Below are positions 48,273-60,779 of a stretch of DNA of 64,000 nt, one piece after another (positions within the stretch are counted from its first letter, which is position 1; the number at the start of each line of letters is the position of its first letter). Position numbers and translations under genes: made by a program. This DNA comes from Rosa chinensis (Eukaryota > Streptophyta > Magnoliopsida > Rosales > Rosaceae), in NCBI RefSeq assembly GCF_002994745.2, contig NC_037091.1, forward strand, positions 54,111,612 to 54,175,611, written 5' to 3'. The notes beneath the pieces were generated by a model. The model was not told the origin of the DNA, ran no database searches, and saw nothing but the letters and a program-made list of their open reading frames with translations.

Positions 48273-48292
48273 AGTCCCCGAAGTCCCCAAGT
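48273..48292 (-). other. Polypurine-tract-like motif
   Basis: On the minus strand, a G/A-rich stretch (ggggacttcggggact) lies directly before the 3' LTR start tgtagatacc. It is imperfect because of its pyrimidines. Versions of it recur at about 48368-48397 and 49839-49868. Confidence 0.4.
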
Positions 48293-48799
48293 AAGAGGAG
48301 CTTCTTGGTTGGGGAGTTATAATCATGAAGTCATCAAGCATAAGTAACTGGGCGGCACGGAGCCCCTACAAGTCCCCGAACTCCGTAAGCAAGAAGGGAC
48401 TCGTTAACCTGCAAAACAAAGACAAAAAACAAGCATATGTAGAATGCTCGTTGCATTGGGCAACAAATGTGAGTTTCATTGATATGCGTTGGCATATATG
48501 AACGTATGGGTCCGTGATACATGTTGATGTATACACGCGAATGGTGCCGAGTACGATCGATTATGACGTACAAACTCGAGAACGCGTATGGTCGTGTGAG
48601 CATATGGATTGCATATGATAAATGTAAGTTGCATGAGCGCTGCGAAGGTAAACGTTTGTAATTCGTGAATGATGAATACGTGAACGCTTGTGTTTGTTTG
48701 GTTGTCTCGTATTAATGGAACGCGAAAGGAATTCAATTTGTCACAAGTGACAAATGGTAGAAGAATTCAATGTTCCATTAACGTGTGGTGTATCGAGCA

Positions 48800-49810
48800 G
48801 ACATGAGTGTAAAGCTCGAGGATTGCTGGGAAGGCATGAGCGGAAGCTCGTGGGTTGCCGGGAAGGCATGAGCGGGAAGCTCGGGGGTGCAGGGAAGGCA
48901 TGAGTGGTAAGCTCGGGGGTGCCGTGAAGGCATGAGCGGAAGCTCGGGGTTGCCGGGAAGGCATGAGAGGAAGCTCGGGGGTGCCGGGAAGGCATGAGTG
49001 GTAAGCTCGGGGGTGCCGGGAAGGCATGAGCGGAAGCTCGTGGGTTGCTGGGAAGGCATGAGTGGGAAGCTCGGAGGTGCCGGGAAGGCATGAGCGGAAG
49101 CTCGGGGGTGCCGGGAAGGCATGAGTGGTAAGCTCGGGGGTGCCGGGAAGGCATGAGCGGAAAGCTCCTGAGTGGTAAGCTCGTGAGCGGAAGCTCGTGG
49201 GTGCCGCGAAGGCGTGAGCGGTAAGCTCGTGGGTGCCGCGAAGGCGTGAGCGGTAAGCTCGTGGGTGCCGCGAAGGCGTGAGCGGAAAGCTCGTGGGTGC
49301 CGTGAAGGCGTGAGCGGTAAGCTCTTGAGCGGAAGCTCGTGGGTGCCGCGAAGGCGTGAGCGGAAAGCTCGTGGGTGCCGCGAAGGGGTGAGCGGTAAGC
49401 TCGTGAGCGGAAGCTCGTGGGTGCCGCGAAAGCGTGAGCGGTAAGCTCGTGAGCGGAAGCTCGTGGGTGCCGCGAAAGCGTGAGCGGAAGCTCGTGGGTG
49501 CCGCGAAGGCGTGAGCGGAAAGCTCGTGGGTGCCGCGAAGGCGTGAGTGGTAAGCTCGTGAGCGGAAGCTCGTGGGTGCCGCGAAGGCGTGAGCGGTAAG
49601 CTCGTGAGCGGAAGCTCGGGATGCCACTGAGATGAGAGCATGACAGCTCAGCAGTACCGCTGCGGCGAGAGTGTGAGAGCTCGAGGATGCCGCTGAGCCG
49701 AGAGCATGACATCTCGACGGTACCGCTGCGGCGAGAGCGTGAGAGCTCGTGGATGCCGCTGAGGCTTTAACGGGTAGCTCGAAGGTGATGCCCTGAGGCA
49801 TGAGCGTGAC
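48800..49810. repeat. Minisatellite array, 31-46 bp units
   Basis: Three sub-arrays lie side by side. 48800-49160 has units like gggaaggcatgagcggaagc. 49185-49620 has units like gcgaaggcgtgagcggaaag, with a longer composite form that adds gtaagctcgtgagcgg. 49630-49800 is diverged, with gagagctcgtggatgccgctga. All share the agctcg-ggtgcc core. The minus strand is free of stops in all three frames for 860-1035 bp, so three 287-344 aa ORFs overlap. Confidence 0.92.
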
Positions 49811-51859
49811 CGTTGCTAATTATGCTGGGCTGTATGCACAAGTCCCCGAAGTCCCCAGTCAAGAAGGGTGTTCTTGCGGGTTGATACCAAAGTGTAGGTT
49901 TGTGCCGTATATCAAGCATAATTAGTGCGAGTGCGTCGTCCATCTAGAATTGGTTGGAGCGAATGCTTTTGCCCTTTCGGGTGGGCCCCTGCTAGGCCCT
50001 CCAGGGAGTCCCCCACTCCCCAGCCACGACGGACCTCCAGATGGTCGGTAAATTGTTTGTTGAGGGGGAGCTGCACGGAGCAAAGGGTGTTGGGTAGCGA
50101 GCCCAATCTTTGGTACCCAAGCGTCGGGGTTAACTGCCGGATCAATGGCCGCCGTGGGCTGTGTTAACTAGTCCCTTTACTATTTCTCGGAGGAGAAACT
50201 TGACTGCAATGCCGCGTAGCGGTCACTGTCATTATGAGTCGTTGCCTTACCGCTTGGCTGTGACCACAGACTTGTAAAGTTTGTACTTGTATGAAACATG
50301 ACAAACAAATAGAGCAAGTAATAAAATTTTGTTTGATTGTCCCATATTTATTTAATTTTGCAATTAAACAGAAGCATGGCATGTCTAGCATGTGAGGTGT
50401 AGAAAGTGTTGCCAAATCTACGAAATGTTGTAGGCATGCTTAAAAGTTATGGAAGCATGTAAAGATAAATCAAGTGTGATATTCTATAAGCATGCTTAGA
50501 AGTAGTAAAAGCATGGTATTGGCATGGCATTAGCTCGAAATTGAAAGAGCGTAAAAGATAAGATATAGTGACTTATCTTGTGCCGATTTGGAGCAAGTTG
50601 TAGTTGGAATTATTGCAAGTACCCAAATCATGTTGGAGTTGTCCAAGCATGACGCTCCGCTGCTTTGGCGGATGAGTTGCTCTGATAATGTATGTCAACT
50701 CGTAGTTGAGGTTGAGTGCTCGTTAGAAATAATTGAATTTCCTTGCAAAAATAGATGATTAATATGTAGATTTGTAAAATCAACATAAATAATTTGTATA
50801 TGTGCAGCAGCCTATAGACCGAAGAAGCTAAATGTCTACACGGCATGAGTTCAAACAATTGCATGTTTGCATGCCTATTAACCAAGTGTGATTGTACTGG
50901 CGGCCATTTGAACACAGACATGGTATGAAAGGAAAGTAGGCCAGTTGGAGTTAATTTCTTATTCTGTAGCTATACAAGAATATAAGCATGTGGTCACTTT
51001 AATTGAAATGTACAACACAGTGTCACCTGGGCCGTGGGAGTACACACGTATCGTGAAGTTAAATATGTACTTGAGATAAGGGACGTTGTCCAGACAAATG
51101 TATAAATGCCCATTAATATAGTTGCAAGATTAAGATAATGGAGCTACACGTGCATTATGGACGGCCATGAGTGTTTGTGTGCCAATGAGTTAATTATTTT
51201 GTGTGGCAATGTAGTTGCCGACATACAATTAGTTGGATTAAGATGATCTATGCATGGGGGGACACATGGTATTGAATATAATATATTACTTTGTTCAATA
51301 AAGCAATATATATATATATATATATATTTATATTACCATGAATCATTTTAAACTCTGTGGCGCCCCATACCCATGCATGAAGAGCATGTTGTAAGTGTAG
51401 TGATTAAATATGCTTGTGCTATATGTGTGCATGGCAGACAAAGGTACACATGGCATAGCATTTTAGTTATGTCTCTGTTGACTTCTACTCTGATCATGAG
51501 CAAGTGGTGGGCACATGTCGTGCATATCAAATAAAAGAAGACCCAGAAGACTTATCTCGTTGGCTTCTGCTGCAAGCGGAATTGACGAAGGGCCCAACAT
51601 TCAGAGCAAGAGCTGCAAGTGACCAGCAGAAGTGAGCGTTGGCTCTGGGACAGTTGCAATTGCAGATTGCAGATTGGCCAGCGGGGAGTGCTACTTAGCT
51701 GAGCTTTGGTCGGCGGTGAAGCTATCCGGCGGTGGCGGAGCTATGTCTAGCGGAACGAGTCGGGGGAGTTATAGCCAGCGGGGCGGTGATGCTCGGAAGC
51801 TGGTGAAGCTCGGCGCTGATGCTAAGCGGTGGAGTAGCTCAACGGAGGACAAGTTAGGC

Positions 51860-52020
51860 GGAGTTCGAGTTCGGCGGAGCTGGAGTGCAGCCGACCTGGA
51901 GCTCGGCGGAGGCTCCGAGTTCGGTGGTGCTGGGGTGCAGCGGACCTGGAACTCGGCGGAGCTGGAGTGCAGCGGACCTGGAGTTCAGCGGAGGCTCGGA
52001 GTTCGGCGGAGCTGGGCTGT
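51860..52020. repeat. Short GC-rich tandem repeat
   Basis: Units built of ggcggagctggagtgcagc and gacctgga recur about three times inside the element. The 145 aa ORF at 51632-52069 over it has no known domain. Confidence 0.6.
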
Positions 52021-53155
52021 CGCTGATCGAGCTAAGATGGTGCCAGCGGAGGAAGTTGGGCGGTGGTGATGGAGTTTGACCAGCGGTGATGCTCGACGGA
52101 GCTTGCTGGCGGTTCGTTTGACTTGATATGCTCAAGGTGATGAGTTGCTGCACATTGGACGATGACGTGGTGCGTCGATGTTGTAACTGGGATGCAGCGA
52201 AGGTTGTTGCAGGCTTGGCGGTGCCCTGAGGTTAGCGGAGCTTTGATCGAAGGACATGGAGGTGGTTCTTGTTGGCGGTGTTATAAGAGGCAAGGCTAGA
52301 ATCTGGCCGTGGCAGCGAAGCGGAGCGGTGATTTGCCTTGCCGTTGGTGCCATCTAGCGGAGTCTCTTGCCGCTGACATGAGCATGTGAATGGCAGGCCT
52401 AGCGGGAGATGTTGGGTGGCAGGCCGCTGTACCAGTTAACTAAGTGTGGCCTGGCGGTGATGCTAGTGGAAGCATGCAGAGATGAAGAAGCTATGCTACA
52501 TAGCAGAAGCTCGTCATGAAGGCTGACAAAAGCTTGGTGGTGGTTGGCCAGTGGAGGAAGCCTTGATTGGAGGAAGTTGTGGCTGGCGGGGTTTTGACCA
52601 GCGGAGGTGGCTAGCGGTTGGCTAACCGTTGGTGGTGTGGAGCTCGTTAAATAGAGCTTGGGCCAGTGGAGTGTACTGGTGGAGTTGGCGGATGTCTTTC
52701 CGGCGGATGATGACTCGGTCAGCGGAGAAGCTGTGGAGGTTCTTTCTGCTGGGAGTAGCTGGCGGGAAATGTACCGCTGATGCATGATTCGAAGAATGAA
52801 CATGGGTGCCCAGAGAAGTTTTCTGGGTGTCCATAGCAAATTGGCACAATTTTTTTTTTTTTGTAGGTCAGCGTTGACCTTTGAGTTGGGTGTTGACTTG
52901 CCCTCAAGGTGTAAGTTTCTGCACATTTCTGCTCTAATTGTACCGCTGGAGTAGTGTTTGATCATGCCTTGGCAAAAGTTGCCGCCAAGAAATACAAATT
53001 CAAACATGAACTCACTGGGAACCAATGAAGACTCAAGAATGACTAAAGAGAAACGGTTGACCAATGAATTTGAAATGGCTCAAAGGAGGGAAGAATTTCT
53101 TTGAGTTCCGCTAAGCAGACTTAGCTCATGGTAGGTGACGAAGCCAATTGTTGGC

Positions 53156-53174
53156 TTCCCATAGACGGCGCCAA
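53156..53174 (-). other. Primer-binding site of non-autonomous element
   Basis: On the minus strand the LTR ends gttaaca and is followed at once by TTGGCGCCGTCTATGGGAA. It differs by one base from the site of the Tat element at 58259-58277. Confidence 0.85.
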
Positions 53175-53668
53175 TGTTAACGTTAGTGATCCGTGGGATC
53201 TCTAGTTAGCTTTAGAGAGAGAGAGAGAGAGAGATTGACACAAGATGTATAGTGGTTTGTCTCCCGCCTTAGCGGGAAACTACGTCCACTTGAATGTTAC
53301 ACTAGTGTGTTAAGCCTTGCGGCCCAAGGGGATTACAAAAGATGTAATGGGATTGACTTAGTTGTGGGAGGAGGCATTCCTTTTATAAGTGAAGGAAGCC
53401 ATCTCCTTTACATGGTTTTCGATGTGGGACAAGCAAAGATAACTATTCTAGTGTAGAAAGCCTATTTGTGAGGGCAACTTGGCAAGGCCGGAAAGGTGGC
53501 TTCCCGGCGACGGATTTGTGACTTCCGGATACCGTGGCGTAGCTTGAACATAGGGCTACAAGATGCAAGTAGTGATTGGGCCTCACCATGGCTTGTGGGT
53601 GTCCCAAAGAGGGTGTTACTTATGCTTGGTGAGATAGCAAACTAGTCATGCTAGTAGAGGTATCTACA
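53175..53668 (-). repeat. 5' LTR of the non-autonomous element
   Basis: 494 bp. On the minus strand it starts TGTAGATACCTC and ends CACTAACGTTAACA. GA run only 21 bp (53214-53234). Confidence 0.92.
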
Positions 53669-56600
53669 CCCTCTATGGCCTACCTATCTGTCGGCCCATT
53701 CCGGTCCTCCGAAGGACCCCAGGAGATTTCACAAGCTGGGGCGCAAATCCGCACAGAGCCAAAATAGGGTACTGGCCCACTACCATTACCGCGGCTAAGC
53801 TCTCCTAGTATTGCGAGGCACGATCGCGAGATCTGGCTCGCTGGAACGCAGCAAGTATTACCCACACCATTGATCTATGCTTTCAACTTTCGCGCGGTGG
53901 CAATCGTTCACCGTTGTCCGCCTTCCTTTGTTTCTGGAACACCACCTCCAACACCTTCGATTTTCGATTTGGCCAAATGAGCATCACATTGCTAGATATT
54001 CTAGCCATCACCGGTCTACCCATCGACGGCGAACCCTACGTGCATGGCCAATTTGACTCTTTCACCTTCACTTCAACAATGGTTCAAACCGGTTGCGGCT
54101 CGCATAGCAGCTCTTACCCACGGTGGCTGGCCCATTACCACAAAGAGCACAATGCGACCGGCGGGATTGCATTCCTAGAGTATTGGCTTTGCAAATTCAT
54201 CTTTTGCACCTCTACTAACAAGCCCACTGATCCTTGGACTTTCCTAGCCACAGCCCTCTACAACGGCCGCCGCGTAAGGCTCGGACAACCATTACTAGGC
54301 GCTCTGTACTGTACTCTATACCAAGCCATTATGCACCCTTTCGAGACTGGCATTTTTGGCCCTTTTTGGATCCTTGACTTCTGGATTCAAACCTATTTCC
54401 CGCAGTTCCGCCGGGATGATATCCCACCGCTTCCACCTGCTGACGCGCTTCTGGGTCAATGGCTCAGCCGCGAAGCAAGGTACACATCCCCACCTTACTC
54501 TGAGTGCTTCACCTATTTGTATCTCCTGCACGAAATGCCCTATTGCAACTTAGTACTTAGTAGAAGATTTCCGCCTTTGCTTGAACATGGGTTCCTTCTT
54601 GGGAACCCCAACTATAGTGATCGCGCGCGCTTGGCCTTTCACCGCACGATCTCCTGCTCAGACATCAGGCTCGCTGCTGATGAACTCAGTTACGAGCTTT
54701 ACGCAACCAACCACTTTGCTTGCCAACTCGGTCTGATCCAGTTAGTACCATTCCCCCTCTATGATGCTTGGAACTACAACACTTTCTGGCACATAATTGG
54801 TCCCACAACCAGGCCTCCGCTAGCCCAAAGCATGCTCGTGCTGGTCGACCTTCCTAACTGGGCCAACAAACTCGACCCCATCGATGGGGCCGCTGAGGAC
54901 TATGAGCGATGGTGGTCAGAGGTTTCTATTAACTGCTGAAGGCAAAGGGATGACAAGCTCTTCGCAACTATCTTCCAAGATCTGAGGTATCCCTATGACA
55001 CTGATACTGAGCTGCTTGCCCGCTTCCCTGAAGATGAAGCACGTTCCCCAGTACCTGCGCCAGCTCCACGACCCGAGCGAGTCTCGCGTCCTGTTCAAGC
55101 CGAAATTGTTATCCGCGAGCCCTCTCACGAGGTAACTCCCTTAGCCTGTTCTCCATTTCCCTGTTCTGTTTCACTTTTTTATCTTCCCAACTCGAACTCC
55201 CTTGCAGTAAGGAAGTATGCCGCCTTCCGGCACTCAAGCGGTTGCTGTTTCCCAGGCCACAGGCTAGGCTGCGAAGCAAAAAGCAATAGCGATGGAGCCT
55301 AAATCGAAGACTCCTCTGAAGATGAAGATCCGCAATTGGTAAGGAGTTCTTCTTAGAACCTGATGCCTCGACAATTTCTTTCAAAGTCTAAATTGACTCC
55401 TTTTCTTACCAGATTGCTGCAGCTTTGGCTCGAAAAAGTAGTCGCGCTGACCCCCGGATTGATCCGTGGGAAGAAGACGAATCACTTGCTGATTGCCTGG
55501 TAATACATACTCATAGCGAGCATTGAAACCTTTCATTTTACCATTATGTCTGAAACTATAACGCTCCTCACTTGCAGGTTCGTCACAGGTCCTCAAGGCA
55601 AATTGAGGAAGGATCATCCGCTGCTGGCGGAGGAGAAGCCTCTTCGCAAGCCCAAGAACCGCCGCCTGACTCAACCAACCCTCCACCTTCTGCCAATGCA
55701 GTGAGTGACCAGCAATTGGCTATGGTGCCAGTGGAGATTTTAGATGACAGCTCTCCTGAGGCTGAGGAAATAGTGCCACTTCCAGACACCTCTCGCGAAC
55801 AGACAACCGTGACACTCACCCTGGAAGTAACGCCTGATTTGGTTCCAGACACTGCTGAGATTATCCCGGAACAAATGGTAACAGTAACTCTTCGCGCGAT
55901 GTTTGCTGAAGAGGTACATTTCCTTGTAACCATCTCTCCTTTGACTCCTGTCTTAATCTTTCTACATTCTAACGCCTCCTTCTAAGGTCAAGACGTCGCT
56001 CCAAATGAGGAAGTGGCTATCGCTGTCGAGGAGGTAGCTGTCGAGAATCCCGCTGAACCGGATAGTGAAAACATAGCAGACCAGGAGCCTGCCCCCCATG
56101 CAGGAGAAGTGATGAACTCAGAGCCAGAACCGGAGGCAATCCCTATCGCGGAACCTCTTGAGGCTCCTGTCAATGTTCCAGTTCCTCAGAAAGCTCCGCC
56201 GTCAAGATTAGAACGATTGGCACGTGTGCTTGAAGTGACTCCCCCTGGAGTCGTAGATGATGCTAGAGAAGGCCTTCGCTGCCTCCTGGGCCCTGATATT
56301 CTGACACCTGGTGCGCTTGCGAGAGCTTTAGAGTACCTCCGTGTCCTTCGCGAGCATGCCATTACTGAAGACCATTTTCATAACATAGACAAGCTACTGG
56401 AGGATCTTCCCAGGTGGCTAAATGAGAAGACAACCGCGACGGCCCAGGACAGGCAGGCCAAGGCACAATATCAGGCCCTCGCCTAACGGACGGACTCCTC
56501 GCGCGACTTCTTGGGTGAACGGGACATCCTCATTAGGGACTTGAGGCTCGCGCAGAATCATATTCGGTCCCAAATTCAAGACCTTCAGGCCCAACTAGCC

Positions 56601-56765
56601 GCCGTGACGGCCAGGCTTGCCCATGAGGAGCCTCTACTGGAGTAGCCTTTAGCCGCTTATGAGGCATTATCTCAAAATCTGGCCTAGGCCCGCACGGCAA
56701 CCCAACAAGCAGAACGGGCCTCGCTGATGCCAGCTTTCGTTTGGATGAACATTTCCTTCGCCTAA
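53669..56765 (+). pseudogene. Plant mobile domain (PMD) gene, main part
   Basis: In frame with 47502-47702: it reads YGLPICRPIPVLRR, then a TAG, then the PMD core FLCFWNTTSNTFDFRFGQMS and LLDILAITGLPIDGEPYV and the long 54000-54930 block, another stop (TGA 54937-54939), and on to a GT donor at 55132. Further exons by splice sites are 55208-55338, 55413-55499, 55578-55913 and from 55987. The last encodes an acidic Glu/Pro-rich region and a coiled coil (RLERLARVLEV; LRLAQNHIRSQIQDLQAQLA) with more stops. PMDs occur in MAIN/MAIL host proteins and inside plant transposons. Several stops look like CAG or CGA turned to TAG or TGA. The intact 341-codon stretch is 53914-54939. Host gene or transposon ORF is undecided; the setting favours transposon. 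Confidence 0.8.
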
Positions 56766-57739
56766 CTTATGCAGGCCGAGGCCTTTAGGCCTCTAGTATT
56801 AGGCCCATTATTTTGTACGAACAAAATCAGTATTAATATTAGTTATCTATTTAGCCCACTCACTGGCCCAAACACTTCTTTTTTGTGTGCACTTAATTCT
56901 GCCTCATCTGTTCATTAAACAGTTTCAAAAAGATAATCTCGAAAAGGAACGGTTACCTTGAAGACCGTTCCGTTTCTCACGCGTCTTTAATTTCCTTCAT
57001 TTTCGAGATCATAGTATTCAATTCTTATTGATGGCATTGAATCTACTTCAACCGTCCATCAAAGGGCTAAGGCCACTGAGGTTGGCCATATAAATACCTG
57101 TACTTGATGGAAGTGAGAATGCACGTAACCATGGCTTATCCAGAAATAACTTTGCGAGCCCTACTTCTTTTTCTTCTCTTTCTGAAATCTTCCCCTCATA
57201 ATCTCGCTCTCAGCCTCTAGATCTTAGGCTTTATGGCTTAATCTCAAGTCCTGGGTAGGCCTTATGGCCTAATCTCAGGTCCAACCACATGTCTTTAGCC
57301 TCAGAGAGCCTGGATGGGATTCACCGGTTTTAGTTACGCTGAAGAACACGCGGTGCTCCTAACGCTGGATACCACATTATGGGGAGTCCTTCTCCTTAGG
57401 TTCCCTCGCGCAGAGCAAATCGAAGAAGGGTGGGAGGCCAATCAAGGCCGAACGCTCTTCTTCGGTGCCCTACCTCAGGGGTTTAATGAACAAACTTATG
57501 TTTTTCCCCTGAGGGAGTTGAGGCAACTGGGCTGCGCTCTCCTCATGATGACCACTTCATCCCGGAGGATAACCATCTGGAAGGGTTGCGATGGATTATT
57601 TCCTTCCCTCTCCTTGCAGTACAAATGATAGCAGCTGCAGCTCAGATCTGAGGAGGGTGAAGAGAGCAAGAGGAAGAGTGACCATCTCACTGCCCCTCCC
57701 AGCAGAAAATCCAGAAACTCTTAGAAGATCTGAAAACCA
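56766..57739. other. 3' flank of PMD gene, unassigned
   Basis: An ORF at 57314-57628 (104 aa, MGFTGFSYAEEHAVLL) has no domain I recognise. It may be a further exon or part of the PMD-carrying transposon. No LTR-like copy of 46567-47248 is visible here. Confidence 0.3.
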
Positions 57740-58258
57740 ATGTTTCAGCCATGTACTTACATAAGCATTTGCAAGCATAATTAGTTATAATGAGTCGCGC
57801 TCATGATACAACCAGCAGTACCAACTACAGCCAACTGTGTGACCTACGGAAACACAGCCAAACAGTCTACCGCCTGAGCCCCGGCTCACCCCCAAATCAC
57901 TACTGACGCGCCGCCCCAAGTTAGCATCAGAAGCTCCAGAAGCTGGGAACTGAAGCACATCAGTCCCACATCGAAAACATGGAAGAGCTCAGCCTCTTCC
58001 CCACCTATAAAAGGTTTTCTCATCTCTCCTCATTAATTACGCATTTACTACTTACCTACTGTTATTCTGTCAACATAAATACATTGACTAACTTTGGCAT
58101 CGGAGAAGAGAAGACCGCCCAGGGCGGTCTCCCTCTGACACCGCTTTGTATTTCACTTGACAGGTAGCGGAAGCTCTGAGAACATTGCGAGTAGCGGTCC
58201 GCCCATCGGACTAGCGTTAACAAAGACTTGGGCCACCGCTCAATCTTAAACATTAACA
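57740..58258 (+). repeat. 5' LTR of Tat element (left edge approximate)
   Basis: The right edge is firm: attaaca followed at once by the primer-binding site. The left edge is a guess, near tgtttcagcc at 57740. There is a TATA box, cctataaaagg, at 58000-58010. The matching 3' LTR lies beyond the window, so the start cannot be checked here. Confidence 0.6.
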
Positions 58259-58277
58259 TTGGCGCCGTCTGTGGGAA
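58259..58277 (+). other. Primer-binding site of Tat element
   Basis: TTGGCGCCGTCTGTGGGAA directly follows the LTR end. TGGCGCC would pair with a tRNA ending GGCGCCA. Confidence 0.85.
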
Positions 58278-58314
58278 CCCTTGAACAAAAGGCCATCCCA
58301 CCACAACAATCACC

Positions 58315-60230
58315 ATGACTAACGGTAGCGGGGGAAACGCTGAGGAGAAAGCGGATCAATCTGCCAACCCCCATCCCACCAACCCCACGGTTAACGTTAA
58401 CCGAGCACTATTCAACACTCCGGTCAACCCTGGCGTGGAACCCCAGGGCTCATCCCAGGTCCCATTGACCTAGACTGCAGCGGAGGTACTGCCAAGCAGT
58501 AGTCGCCCCCCAGGCCGGGATCTCGCTGCTATGTATGAGCTGGCATTGGCAGACCTCCACAAGGAGAATAGGGAGCGCAAACAAGAGTGCAGAAAGAAGG
58601 CCGAGGCCCAAAAGCAGGTGGCCACGCTGATGTCAAAATTCGACTAGCTGAAAAGGGCGCTAGAGGCAAACGCTAACCCAGGGCAGAGCGAGGAGCACCA
58701 GACGTAGTAGACCCAATACCGGCGGATTGGTACTCGTACCAATCATACAAATGCAGGTATCGCCGAACCCACCAGAACTATTGGGAATGGGCCCACCTCC
58801 CCTGCCCCGCCTAATGATGGAACAGGAAGCGGAGTCACAGCTGCACACCAACCGCTTGGCAGCTAGGGCCAGGACCGAAGGCAATCCACCTGTCCCCAGG
58901 CAGGAACTAGTTCAGCAAAATCTCCACGCAGGGCCCGCTGGCGACACAACCGCCTTAATCCTAGAGAGAATGTAGCAATTAGAGCAAAGGCTAATCCGGG
59001 CAGAGGCAGGCGCCCCAGCGCCAATCCCAAATCCGCTAGACCAGGACCATTCACCGCTAGGATCTTGCAAGCCGTTAGACCAGCATATGCAAAGACACCA
59101 AAGATGTCACATTACAACGGCATGACCGACCCTTTCGTTCACATGGACACCTTCAAGAAGGTCGCTAACAACAAGGGATTTGATTACGCCACCCTCTGCC
59201 ACTTGTTCAGCTAAACATTGGATATTGAGGCGATGAGTTGGTTCTTTGAGTGCCCGCCGGGATCCATTGACTCATTCCAGGCACTATCAAATGCTTTCCT
59301 CTCTAGGTTCATCCTCCTAGCCATCGGACATTACAACACAAGTCAGTTGTTCAACGTCAAACATGGCGTCGAGGAGGCGTTGAAGGCATTTGTCACCAAG
59401 TGGCGGGCGGTAGCTTCTCAGTACCGCGATCTTGACAAAACAATGGTGTTGGCAGCCTTCAAGCAAGGACTCCTCAAGGGGCCATTTCTCTACCACCTCA
59501 ATTACAATCACCCAAATGCCATATATGACCACGTCATGGGCGAGGCAGTCATCCATGCACCGGCAAAGTCCGCTCAGCCCTCCTCGAGCAAGCAGCAAAC
59601 CGCTAACAAAACCTCTGTTACTCCGCCAACTGACAAGAAGAGAGAGTGGCAACAGGGCAACTACCAGTGCAAGCGGCAGAAGGACCAATATTACAACAAG
59701 GGCAACCGCTCATCCCATGGGGATAACCAAAACAAACCGACGAAGTCTTCTCAGCGGTACGCGGTGTTTACAGTTCTCACAGCCTCATATGAGGAGATAT
59801 ACGACCAGTGCGAGGACCAGATTCCGCCACCACCCCCAAGAAATTACCCAAGAGTACGAAAACCAAGGAACACCGGCAAGTGGTGCAAATATCACGAGGA
59901 TAGCGGTCACAACACCAACAATTACAATGCTCTCAAAACAGCTATTGAGACTCTGTACTGTGATGGTAAGCTGGAACAATTCAAAGTGCGCCAACCGCCA
60001 CCAGTGGTCACCAACATTGAGCCCATGGGCCGCATCAACACCATCGACGGCGGTGCTCCGATCACCAACATGTCTCATAGGGCAAGAAAGCGCTATGCAC
60101 GCTCTAACCACCCCAAGGAAGTTTGCAACATCCGCTATGAGAGATCTGCTAAACTTCCAAGATCTGACTGGGAACCCATCACCTTCTCGAAGGAGGAAGA
60201 GCGCGGAGTACATCTGCCCCACGACGATCC
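58315..60230 (+). pseudogene. Gag of Tat-type Ty3/gypsy element, broken
   Basis: It starts MTNGSGGNAEEK at 58315. In-frame stops lie at 58471, 58645, 58705 and 58708 (all TAG) and 59212 (TAA), and a shifted segment at about 58727-58975 also ends in TAG. The Gag domain begins near 59104 (SHYNGMTDPFVHMDTFKKV) and is open from 59218: MSWFFECPPGSIDSFQ, LSRFILLAIGHYN, AAFKQGLLKGPFLYHL. The zinc-knuckle-like motif WCKYHEDSGHNTNNY has Tyr where the last ligand Cys is expected. It would have built the retrotransposon particle; this copy is dead. Confidence 0.85.
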
Positions 60231-60700
60231 ATTCTTGATTGACGCCATACTCGACAAATGGTCAGTGGGAAGAGTCTTTGTTGACAGCGGATCCGCTGTC
60301 AATGTCATCTTCAATGGCTGCTACAACTAACTCCAGCGGAACAAAAAATTGCACCAGGACCACGAGCCGCTGCTCAGCTTTTTTGGTGACGTCATACAAC
60401 AATTGGGTTCTGACTACATGCGACTAGTTATCGGCGCTAGTCCATGTACGGCGGAGATACATACGGAGTTCATCATGGTCGATTGCTTCAGTTCATATAA
60501 TGCCATCATCGGTCGACCGACACTTAACAAGCTCAAGTGCATCATAGCTGGGTACATGCTTCTCATGAAGTTCCCTACACCCAACGGGACAGGAAGTGTG
60601 AAAGGAAGCCAACAGCTGGCACGAGAATGTTACTCAACAACGGTCACACGATCAGCACGCCGCCATGAGATCCTAACAGTAGGAAACCATATACCAGCGG
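60231..60700 (+). pseudogene. Aspartic protease of Tat element
   Basis: RVFVDSGSAVNVIFNG carries the catalytic DSG at about 60283. A TAA at 60328-60330 cuts the frame, which goes on from 60349 (LSFFGDVIQQLGSD, then FIMVDCFSSYNAIIGRPTLN). The last block is the usual flap and C-terminal motif before RT. Confidence 0.75.
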
Positions 60701-60779
60701 CCAACATCTTTGAAGACCCTAAGGATGACGAGAAGAAATATGTCAAAAAGGAACCTGTCAACCCAGAAACATCCTTGAG

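Noticed and set aside
48741..49801. Three overlapping minus-strand ORFs of 323, 344 and 287 aa as real proteins
   Set aside because: They are the three frames of one stop-free tandem repeat; each frame gives the same repeated peptide set, with no domain or start context.
48800..49810. CRISPR-like array
   Set aside because: Units are contiguous variants without unique spacers, inside a plant retrotransposon; not a CRISPR.
51632..52069. 145 aa ORF inside the non-autonomous element
   Set aside because: Made of a GC-rich tandem repeat, Gly/Ser/Trp-biased, with no gag or other domain.
57850..57866. acagccaaaca as the inverse end of the TGTTTGGCTCC element
   Set aside because: Only about nine bases match, the next bases do not, and it lies inside the likely Tat LTR.
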